Source of the DNA: Ciona savignyi
Lineage: Eukaryota > Chordata > Ascidiacea > Phlebobranchia > Cionidae
Assembly (NCBI GenBank): GCA_000149265.1
Contig: CH003024.1
Coordinates: 321,087 to 385,086, forward strand
DNA length: 64,000 bases
Direction of reading: 5' to 3'
Numbering within the stretch: the stretch's first letter is position 1; each line of letters starts with the position of its first letter. Position numbers and translations under genes: made by a program. Of the stretch, positions 47,566 to 58,484 are shown one piece after another. The notes beneath the pieces are model-generated. The model saw nothing but the letters and a program-made list of their open reading frames with translations. It made no database searches and was not told where the DNA came from.

Positions 47566-48197
47566 GAACAAACAGCCTTCGGGAAAAATAAATAAACAAT
47601 TGGTGACTTAATTGAATTTAAGCTTTTATCAATATTGTTTTGTATAGCAATAATTCAATATTTACCATAAATCTGTTTTATACGTGGTAATACGTTATTG
47701 TATCTTGATTATGTTTTATTGTATTTTAGGAATTTTTACGGGTTAAACAGAGTTATTTTCTATCAATGTTTAGTTTGAATTTAAACTGTATGTTTCGACT
47801 ACTTTTTTGTTGTTGTGGATTGTCCATTTCATTCCTAGGATATTGATTAATATCCAATTCAATATTATTTTTATCAGAGTATCAAATGTTAAGGGCTAAT
47901 AATTTAAATATTAGTTATTTGACATTTTCATTTATAAAAAACATGGGACAAAATATGTTTTTCGTCATAAACATTGTTTATTTATTAATGTTGCTTTACT
48001 AGTTTTCTTTAATATACTGATGACAGTAGAGTTTCGACAAGAAACCGCACACATAAATCATTTTCAAAGAATAAAATATGTCATTGGCAATGTGGCAAAC
48101 TGGTTAAATCGACCCGCCACAATCGTGTATAGAGATTGTGACAATGGCGCTATCTGAAGCAGTTTAATCTTGTGATGCATCCTTGATCTAGATTGAA

Positions 48198-51100
48198 TCA
48201 ACAATACGGATTGCACGTCCTTGCACACAGCAACTTTACCGTTGCGTTGCTGCATTGGTGACGATTTGCCTGACAAGCTATAGCGCCGTACAAATCTGTA
48301 CCCGTGCAAATTCCACCTGAAATCAATTAAATTTAGAGGTGTTTTTTATGAATACCATACATTTACCTGAAGGATCGGCTAAACAGCATGCCTTTGCGCA
48401 ATTAGCTTGCATGTAAACTGCGTAACTAACGCAATAACCGAAAGCTGCATATTGTGTACAGGTATAGTCTCCTACTGCGTTAGTTGAAAGGTGGCATCTC
48501 GTTGGTGGCTGACAATTACCTCCAGTACAAGCAATGGATTGCATTGTTGAACCAGGACATCCCGCTTGTCCAGCAGTTCCACCAGTACATGTTCGTGTCT
48601 GCAGTTTCATACATGTGGCTGAACACGCTCCACTGTCAGTCCAAACAGTCCACGAACCTTGCGGACAAGGTTGCACATTACAAGTGATTGTCTGAGTCGT
48701 TAGTCCTGGACATCCACCACTTCCAGCTGTTCCGCCATTGCATGTTCTTGTCTGTTGCTGTGTCCCTCCACCACAATTAGCTGAACACGTACCAACATTC
48801 GACCATCCAGACCATGAACCTTGTGGACATGCCTGCACATTACAAGAAATACTTTGTGTTGCAAGACCAGGACAACCACCACTACCAGCGGTTCCGCCAG
48901 TGCATGTCCTTGTTTGTTGCTGAGTTCCTACTCCACAATTAGCTGAACACGTACCAACATTCGACCATCCAGACCATGTACCAAGAGGACATGCTTGAAT
49001 GTTACAAGAAATACTTTGAGTTGCAAGACCAGGACAACCACCACTACCAGCAGTTCCGCTAGTGCATGTTCTTGTTTGTTGCTGAGTACCTACTCCACAA
49101 TTAGCTGAGCATGTACCAACATTCGACCATCCAGACCATGTACCTAGTGGACATGCTTGAATGTTACAAGAAATACTTTGAGTTGCGAGGCCGGGACAAC
49201 CACCGCTGCCAGCGGTTCCCCCAGTGCATGTTCTTGTCTGTTGCTGAGTTCCACTTCCACAATTAGCAGAGCATGTCCCAACATTCGACCATCCAGACCA
49301 TGTACCAAGAGGACAAGCTTGCACATTACAAGAAATACTTTGTGTTGCGAGACCAGGACAACCACCGCTACCAGCGGTTCCCCCAGTGCATGTTCTTGTT
49401 TGTTGCTGAGTTCCTACTCCACAATTAGCTGAACACGTACCAACATTCGACCATCCAGACCATGTACCAAGAGGACATGCTTGCAGATTACAAGAAATAC
49501 TTTGAGTTGCTAGGCCAGGACAACCACCACTACCAGCCGTTCCGCCAGTGCATGTTCTTGTCTGTTGCTGAGTTCCACTTCCACAATTAGCAGAGCATGT
49601 ACCAACATTAGACCATCCAGACCATGTACCAAGAGGACATGCTTGCAGGTTACAAGAAATACTTTGAGTTGCCAGACCAGAACAGCCACCACTACCAGCA
49701 GTTCCACCGTTACATGTTCTTGTCTGTTGCTGTGTTCCACCACCGCAATCAGCAGAACACGTTCCTTGATTTGTCCAACTAGACCATGATCCTGTTTCTC
49801 CTGTATATAATTTTATGATTAGTGGTCGTCAATCGTTTTTAAAAATCAAATAAAATGATTACTAAAACGAATAGATGTATAAAAAATCTTTATAAATAAG
49901 CTGTTGTCTTGTACTAATTAGCTCTTTAAATCCATGTATAACTACGAATCAGCATGTTAAAAATTTAGTTCACTTACCACGACCGCACAATCCACAAGTA
50001 AGAGGACAAATGGATTGAATGACAGTCGACAAACCCGGACTGTTACACTGCGCTCCTAATCCCGGACAGTTAGAACCTTTGTCTACACACCCGGTTGAAA
50101 CTAAAAACAAAATGTTGTTAAGGTAGACTTGAACTTTTATAACCAGAACGTAAAAAGAAATATTTAGTGTGAAGGAAAACTTGTAAAAGAGTAAATCTTA
50201 CCACATTGTTCAACTCCACATATTTCAGTTGCAGTGGTCGAGCCTTGGCAGTCAGCCGTTCCTCCGTGCTTATTACAAGTACGTGTACCAGATCTAGTTC
50301 CGCCACCGCATGTTACAGAACAAGAAGTCCAAACCCAAGCATTCCAAGTCGGACAGGGTGTGGTGTTGCATTGTTCCGATTTAGTCGCTGACCCTGTGCA
50401 AGTTGCGCCAGCTTGTCCAAATGTATTACAGGTTCTTGTCGAAGTTCTGGTACCTCCCGAGCAAACAGAAGAGCACGCACTCCAATCCCCCCAAGAATTC
50501 CACACCGGACAACCAAAAGTATTACATGGCTGCGGTACGTTGGTATATCAATTAAAGCTAATACATCTTTTTTATACATTTTACTAACGTCTGTTTCAGA
50601 TTGACCTCCGGAAGGACATCCCGTACTACCAATAGCACCATTATTGCATTGCCTAGATCGTGTTCTTGTACCTCCATCGCAACTTCGCGTGCAAGTTGAC
50701 CACTGTCCAAAGTCCGCCCACGATGGCCCAGCTAAGCAAAGTATAAATGTCACCATTAAACAATTTAAATAACCCAACATCCGACTCTTTGAAAAGGGGA
50801 ATATAACAAAACCCTTACTTACCTACGCAGATTGACTGCCCACAATTTTCTGAGGTAGTAGACGATCCGGTACATTCCAATGACCCACCGTGCTTATTAC
50901 AAGTACGTGTACCAGATCGAGTACCACCACCGCATGTTACGGAACAAGAAGTCCAAACCCAAGCATTCCAAGTCGGACAGGGTGTGGTGTTGCATGCTTC
51001 AGATTTAGTCGCTGACCCTGAGCACGTTGCCCCAGCTTGTCCAAATGTATTACAGGTTCTTGTTGCTTCTTTCGTGCCCCCAGCACACGACTCAGAGCAA

Positions 51101-54100
51101 GCCCCCCAAACCGACCAGTCGTTCCAAACCGGGCAGTTATGTACATTGCACGACTGTAATTGGAGTAAGAGTTGTTCAATAAAATATAACAATGAAGAAC
51201 TAACAGCAGATTTTTATTTAGGAAATTAGTCAAAAATAATAACCTCGTGGCTTCAAGTTAAAGTAATTAAATCTTACTACTAAATTATACGTTTGATATA
51301 TCTGCACCTGAGTTTCACTTTCCCCTCCGGTTGGGCAACCAGTGCTGCCTATTGAACCACCGACACATGATCTAGTTCGTGTTTGTGATCCAGTACCGCA
51401 ATTCTCGCTACAAGTTGTCCACGCTTGAAATTCCCCCCAGCTCTCAGCTGTATGTAATCCGATTTAAGTTTGCCAAACTTTCCAGGAGTTATTTTAGGAC
51501 AATAAATGCAAATTTACACCGCAGTATTGCAGTAGTTAATTTGTGAAAATTTAAATAAATGCAAATAATCACACTGTTTGCCAACTGACCCGTGTTTGTA
51601 TATTTTCTCATGATGTCTATTGCACACTTTAAATTGGCGAAAATTGCTTAGAAGAATTCATCTATACTTTGTAAATCCGTTAATTCAACACTTCTACATA
51701 AATGACGTAAAAGTTTTTTTGACCTCAGGCGTTTCTTTTTAGCGTGTTCAAAGTCGTACCAGTCAGACCAAAATAACGTATATTTTAGCCCTAAAGCAAC
51801 GACTTTACAATCTCGTTAACATCAAAATTACCCAAACCTTGATTAATTAGAATTATGATGTGAGAACGGAAAAGGTTGTGAGAATGTGTGATAATTTGTA
51901 GTTGTTTCTGCCTAACCCTTACTTGAACATGGATTGTCCGGACAATTTCCAGTCATTGTTGCTGATCCGTCACAGCCAGGGTCTCCCGGAGAACCATTTG
52001 AACAAGTTCGGGTCTTTGTTCTGGTACCGCTTCCACAGGTTGGACAAGTCTGCGTCCATGCACCCCATGCACTCCACGCTGTTTAATATTTAATTTGTTT
52101 AATCGGAACTTGACTTTTAGAAATACACAAAATTTTACTTACAAGGTCTGATACAAGTTCGTGGACTGTACGTCAATTGAGTTTGCTGGCTGATCCATTG
52201 TTCAAAATACGTCAATCTTGTGTAAACTCCGTAGAAGCCTGCTCGGGCGCAACCTCTGCCGTATGAAACTAATCCGGCCAAATACCAGTTACAGCTGTTG
52301 CATCTTTGACATACAAGTGGACCCCCCGAGTCACCTGAACACATCAAAAGTACGCTTGCAAGGTTACTTATGTGAAGACAACAAAATTATGCTTGCAAGG
52401 TTACTTATGTGAAGACATCAAAAGTACGCTTGCAAGGTTACTTATGTGAAGACAACAAAATTATGCTTGCAAGGTTACTTATGTGAAGACATCAAAAGTA
52501 TGCTTGTAAGGTAACTTATGTGAAGACATTAAAATTATGCTTGTAAGGTAACTTATGTGAAGACATTAAAATTATGCTTGTAAGGTAACTTATGTAAAGA
52601 CATCAAAATTATGCTTGTAAGGTAACTTGTGTTAAGACATTAAAATTATGCTTGTAAGGAAGCTTATGTAAAGACAACAAAATTAGGCCTGTAAGGTAAC
52701 TTATGAAAATACATTAAAAGTATATTTGTAGGTAACTTATGTGTAGACTTAATGTAACACGCATAAATCGACTTTGTTACAAACCTTGGCATGCATCTCT
52801 ACCACCTTCTGAATATCCAGCGCAAAACATTGAATTCCAGTTCACCGGTTTAGAATGGGTTTGGTATGCGCCAACGCATGCCTGTTGACTGACGATTGGA
52901 AGACCAACCTCTTGAAGAGTTGTGGTTAAAGCGCCACCTTCACCTAAGGAAATACATAGACCATACATGAACTACAAAGTATTTATTGGTGACATAGGCC
53001 ATTGGCGGCTCTTCAGCTATGGGGCTGTTTAAATTTTACCTTAAACAAGCGGCATGTAAATTTTACAAAACAAACGTATTAATTTCTGTAACGTCAATAT
53101 TACTTACTGAGACTTCCAAACCCCGTGACCCAGCATTTCTCTCCAACAGCTGGTGCTTCGCTGTTGGGCAAGCAAATCGTTTTAACAAAAGTTCCACTGA
53201 CGTCAGCAGGTTGTGAAAGAAATAATATTGCAACGTCATTGGTCAACCGATACGGGTCAAATTGTGGATGGTATACATACTGTGGAAACAAATTATTTTT
53301 TTCTGAGGTATTTATTATTCCCGGTTTCCAGGATATTAATTGTCTCCTTGAGAAAACACGACGAGTTACCACATGAGCAATCGTCAGATTACCCAGCAGC
53401 GTAGGGATTACCAGACTGTTATTCACTATTTTCCCACATAATATGTCATTTTAAAGACAATTCTAAAAATTTTGTACAGTATTTCTTCATCACACATGCT
53501 GGTATTCAGAATTTTACCACATAGTACGCACGTTTCGAACAAAAATGGATTGCTTGTGGATGTTGGTTGTATCGCTGATATTGTGAACACCGAGGTGAAC
53601 CTTCATATTTTCTACACTTGCAAGACTTGAACGTCCTCTGGATAGTTACAAAAGGTCAAATGTTTTTTTCTTCTTTTAGATTGAATATTTGTCATACATT
53701 CCAAATAATATGTACAGAAGTATTTAAATATATACGTTAGAATATTGTGAGTTTAGGATAGGATAGGATATTCATCTTTATCCCCGTGAATGTGAGTTGT
53801 ACATATATGTACGGTAGAATATCAGTAATAATCCTTTGCTAAGAATGTTTAAACCAATGTTTGTGCCAAGATTTAATCAAAATTTTTATTTCCATAAATC
53901 AACGCGCTTACCGGACACAATGGGCAGCAGTCAGCACAACATTAGGTTTGATAAGGGCACCCGTGCATGTTGATGATCCAACCGCAACGTAGGCCTGTAA
54001 CAGCACAGTCATGAAATAGCAAGTTTTATTGAACAAAACACTTTTAATTGAGATACAAATTCCCTAACGTAAGTTTAACACTATTATTTTAATATATTAT

Positions 54101-55401
54101 TATTCTTCAGCAATCTCAAACCAACATGATTGCATGCAGTAATATTTGGGTAAAATTGAAGGAATTATAAATATAGCATGATATAACACGTGGTAATGTA
54201 CAGTTGCCGTAAAATAATACTTTTTTCTTTTAGGCATGATATGTTTTGTTTTAACAAAAAACTCCTTACCGTCCATGGCCAATTCGCCACAGTTGCCATT
54301 GACCCACCAACAACTCGAGCCCCTGTACTAGCACTGGTTCCACAAGTGGCAGCTAATAAAAGTGACACGTTAGTTGGAAAATCGCTTTTTCAGAATACTT
54401 TATATTTACCGGTGTCAACTTTACAGCAATCTGTTCTGTTGTAATAGCCGAGTATAGAATTTGAATCAGCTCCGCACGATGTGCAAAGGTACGATCCAGG
54501 GGTATTCTTGCACTGTGGTGTGCTTGTTGAGGTGCACAGGTTGCTATTTCGCTCACACTCGTTAATATCTGCGTATAACACCTTATAAATGCTATGATTT
54601 AAGATAGTTGTTTCATAGATAATATTTTAATTACCAACACAGGGTTTCTTCCATCGCTTTGCAATTCATATCCATTGAAGCATGTACATCGAACTGGTGT
54701 CCTGCTTGTATCGCATGATTGGCTACAACCGTTCGATCGACATACTAAACGAAATATCAAAAAATAACTCTTGATTTGTCTGAGATGAATTGAAGTGCTA
54801 ATTATGTAAACTTGAACCATGGACAGAAAAAATCAAAATCAAAATACAAGCGTCTATAATAACAATTGTTTTAGAGATATATCGATAAAAAAGTAAAATT
54901 ATATTCAAAGTTCCCATATAATAAAGGTTACACTAAAATTACATTGAAAATGCTTTGTAACTTATTGACGGATTGGCCTAGCCTAGTTTCAAGTACGTGA
55001 TGGACTGATCTCTTCAACGCATACGCATATTCGTTATTAATCGTTCGCGATAACCATCTACCACTCTACCGATCTCGCTTACCGGCATTGTCAGGTGTAC
55101 ATGTTCCGCAGGATTTCCTACACCACACGTTTCTAGCTGTAGCCGAAAAACTGCATGTAGTCGAAGAGCACCAACTGTAGCAGTCTCCACACCCAACTGA
55201 AATAAATATTGGGCATTACTAACAACAAGTTTCATTAAAAAAACCAAAACTTACGTTGCGAACAGCCCTGGATGATAACTTTACTTCCACAAGAAAATAC
55301 TATAAGAAAAATTGCCCTGTGCGGAAGAAACTCAAATTAAAATTTAAATCCAAATGTATCTTTAACCAAAGTACTTACCAGGAGAAAATTATATTTGCCA
55401 T
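48198..55401 (-). CDS. Gene B: secreted ShKT-EGF-EGF-trypsin-TSP1(15)-ShKT mosaic protease
   Basis: Nineteen exons (- strand order): 55379-55401, 55255-55316 (signal [18 protein letters not shown]); 55083-55196 ShKT-like ([10 protein letters not shown]); 54635-54744 EGF (CSQSCD ... [14 protein letters not shown]); 54410-54568 Ca-binding EGF ([12 protein letters not shown]). Trypsin: 54270-54352 (activation R/VVGG), 53912-53994 (His, LTAAHCV), 53532-53616, 53108-53279 (Asp, TNDVAIL), 52785-52943 (RDACQ, trypsin-type pocket), 52143-52334 (Ser, GDSGGPLV). Then TSP1 exons 51923-52078, 51308-51447, 50823-51153 (two), 50589-50731, 50202-50529 (two); ShKT 49978-50100 (CVDKGSNC ... CPLTCGLC); 48367-49800 (eight TSP1 plus ShKT); 48198-48316 ShKT ending CARTCNPYC. 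About 1338 residues. One problem: the first EGF exon is one base short of the phase needed, which also removes its last Cys; all other joins fit. Predicted trypsin-like activity after Lys/Arg, secreted; targets unknown. Confidence 0.86.
48367..49800 (-). repeat. Coding tandem array of eight 162-base TSP1 units (gene B)
   Basis: Equivalent points (the ACAATTAGC block) fall at 48773, 48935, 49097, 49259, 49421, 49583 and 49745: exactly 162 bases (54 codons) apart. Each unit codes [17 protein letters not shown](x)GTQQQTRTC and neighbours differ at only a few bases. The lowest-coordinate unit ([10 protein letters not shown]) is diverged. All in one 1434-base exon, followed by a ShKT-like domain. 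Confidence 0.95.
52341..52755. repeat. 37-base minisatellite in gene B intron
   Basis: About 11 copies of GCTTGCAAGGTTACTTATG + TGAAGACATCAAAATTAT (37-base period measured at 52354 and 52391), decaying towards the right. It fills the intron between the RDACQ exon and the active-site Ser exon. Confidence 0.93.
53754..53798 (-). repeat. SINE tail fragment
   Basis: TAGGATAGGATAGGATATTC followed by CCCCGTGAATG: only the tail of the composite SINE, in a gene B intron. Confidence 0.6.
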
Positions 55402-58400
55402 AGCTTTCGGCTACTAAAATCTTTGTTGATGCAATTATATAACGCTTTGTTTATTTAGCTGTGAAGACAAACAACCTTGCACAAGATTTGGACGTTTTGA
55501 ATCAATTATAGTATTAGCACAACACAATATGACTTTTAAACATTCTTAAATCTCGTTCTGACTTATCTGCCAAAATACGACAAGTTTATGTTTAAAAACT
55601 GCTCTAAAACAAATATATGACTCAATTCTACTATTCGTACTATTGCGCTGAGTTTTAGCATTCGGCCGCCTTTAAAGTAAAATTTGAGCGGTTTTAAATT
55701 CCCCCTTCATAAGTAGCATGATCGTTCGCCGTAGGCGATTTAGCATACGTGATAAAATGAATGGAAAACGTCATAAGATTATTGATTGGAATTTTAATTT
55801 CGAGAACGGATGATTGTTATAGTATTTTGATACATTAGGTACACGACAAATAATTGTTTTTTACCTCATTAGAGAATGTAGTGTGTAGTTTCGGACGATA
55901 TAGATTTTATATGGCATTTCAGAAAGAAACGGATATGCCAATTCAGGTGTTGTATGACTAAGCATTGATAATGGCATTTAGGTCATGGTATACTGGTATA
56001 GGCTAAAATGTGTTTTGCTCGATGTTTGATATCCGGTTCACAGTGACGTGACGTCACATTGGCGTGACGTCGTTATACTTTTCACGACTATCACACACCA
56101 CTCCTTGCCTAAAGCGTTTGAGTCGGCCCATCACCTCCCATCACTACCCAGGAACGGTAACGCCACGTTTTGGGCTGTGAGGTCACTGCTAAACGGTCGT
56201 TTCTCGATTTAGTACATTCATATACGGTTTGTTCGAAGTAAAGTTGTACCATTGCTTGAAATAAAAGAAAGTGCCTGGTAAATAAAGTATAGTTAACCGC
56301 TTAAAACAGTAAACTAGGTTTGCTACCTACACCTCCTTTAAAGCATAATGTTCAAGGAGCAAGAATTATCGTGTTTAAGGGGTTTGACCACTTGAAAGTC
56401 GGATTAATTGCCAATCACATTTTTGGAAGATGCTTGGCCACGTAAAAACACGCCCTTTGCTGGAATCGTTTAAAGTTAATTGGCTTGGAGGTTTTATTAT
56501 TAACCTCCACGTGCTTAAAGATTCCATAAGCTCCGCGAGTTTGAAAGTAGATACCTATGTATAATTCGTGAACATTTACCAGCACATCGGTCTATTTACC
56601 GTCAGTGAAACCGTTTATCTATATTTATCACCCACCCGATAACAAATGACCGATAGCGAGTGCAAGCACAAATCAGAACAAAATACAATTATCATATCTT
56701 TGTCTATATTTTATTAACATGTGACCATGTTTACTTTGCAATCTTAATCAATTTTATCCCTTAAAGTATCGTGACCATTAAGTGAGGTGGTGTAACATAA
56801 TAACCTATAAACTTAAGAATCACTAAAATGCCACTGGCAGCTTAACTCTAATCCATACATTATGTAGGTTATAATTGTTGTCTATTCAAGAGTTGTGGTC
56901 AGGTAGCCGTGACCAAGGCGAAGCGACCAAAAAACCTGGCAAAGAAATGATTATTTTTTTCTGACTTTCTGGGCTTTTAAATAAACGCAGCTTAAGCTTG
57001 TTGGGTTCGTGTGTGCCTTTCTGCCTAAAGGTTGTTGCATTGAAACTTAATCTTAATAAAGTTTACAATAGCTAACACGCCTTCCTATTTGCGGCGATAA
57101 AGCATTAATATTGTATCTCATGTACGTTTTCGTTTTTCCATTTATGTTTTTGCAATTATTTTAACCCAGATATGTTTTCGGTGTTCCCATATATGTTTTT
57201 GTAATTTTGACATCTAATAAATGTCTTTCTTCATGTTAGTTTGTCTGTCCAATGTAAATGAATATTATGGATATTGTCTTTATTTTGTGGGTTTGTATGT
57301 TTCTTAAAATACCTTTGCGAAGGAATTTTTCGTTAAGGCAACGTTCGCTGAACAAAAAAAAGCTCACAAGATGCATATGCAATCAATGTAAAAGTGATGC
57401 TATCTGACACCCATCTAGATATCAACGTGTTTTACTCAAATAATAGAAACCGATATATTTAGTTTTTGGTCATTTTACAAGGATTGTTAGGAAACCCGAC
57501 AATTTGACGATAAATATACGTTTCGTCGATCACATCTATGTATGCCGGTCGTTAAAATGTGCAGTAATAACAAATATTAAACTTAACGACGTGCTTTAAC
57601 GACTTTTGTTTCTCTCTGGGGAAATAATAAAAAAAATATCACCACCTTGTTTATACTGGCAGTATTTTTTTCTGTTTACGTCTTTATGTTGTTATTTGTT
57701 ATACAAACTTAAATGTAGGCCGAGTTGAAAAATGATAATCTGTCATTATATACCTTAAATCATGCAAGTCTAGTCGGAACTGAACACCGACAGCTCCGTT
57801 AAACAGTTTATTTCCATACATAAGAACTGGACCTGATGTAAATTGTAGTTATAGAAAATAAAGGGTGGGATTAAACTAAAACGAACCTGTTTGTAATAAC
57901 TACAAATTTTGTAAATTCAATTTACGGATGCTCGTTACATAGGAAATTGATATGGAGGGAATAGGAAAATTAATGAAATGGCACACTAAAATAACGATTA
58001 TATCGGTATAAGCTTAATGTAAAGGCAAGCGTTTTCTAGTTTTAGTGAGCAGTTTTCCTTTTACTTGCTTTTCCCCTATTTTAATTGTTTCGGCGTTTTA
58101 TGCTGTTTTAGTTAATTCGACAAAAACACGAAATTACACTACTAAACCGGTTTAAAGTTTAGGTTTTGTTCCAATAGTAATTTAGCCCGAACTATATTTA
58201 TATAAGTCGTAAAAAAATCGAATCGGATAATTAAAAAAGAATTAAGTGAACCTAAACCGTAATAATCTACTCCCTGCATAAACCACTGTTGTATAATGTG
58301 ATGTTCTTGGTTTTATTTTTTGTGTTATCTGTAATGGCGCAATGAAAATAAAAACACATCGTTTATACAAAATTATATTTCTTATTTTGCAAGTTCTTAC

Positions 58401-58484
58401 AAAAAAATTACACGCCGTTACTCGAGGTGTTAAGTTAAAATTTTGATGTATTCATATTCGTTTTATTATATACTCGCTGTTAAT
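55402..58484. other. Intergenic region between genes B and C, no gene seen
   Basis: About 3 kb without a recognisable exon or known repeat, apart from CACGTGACGTCACATTGG-like short GACGTCA words near 56045-56075 that resemble CRE-type sites. It should contain the gene B promoter (left) and the gene C 3' UTR (right). Confidence 0.45.

Larger units (their letters stand above)
44680..48197. other. Intergenic region between genes A and B
   Basis: No coding exon recognised. Holds a small MITE (45799-45920), dispersed repeats (46690-46870), a degraded SINE (46905-47030) and tRNA-like repeat pieces (47397-47560). AT-rich elsewhere. The promoter of gene A must lie at its left end and the 3' UTR of gene B at its right end, but no clear signals stand out. 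Confidence 0.5.

Noticed and set aside
48700..49789. Several open frames on both strands across the gene B TSP1 array
   Set aside because: The unit is 162 bases, a multiple of three, so any frame free of stops in one unit stays open in all. Only the Cys/Trp-rich - strand frame matches a domain and joins other exons in phase.
50589..50780. Signal-peptide-like start ([15 protein letters not shown]) before a TSP1, as if a new gene began inside gene B
   Set aside because: The residues before AGPSWAD come from a normal intron end (TTTGCTTAG acceptor), and the exon joins the previous one in phase 1, as internal exons of this gene do.
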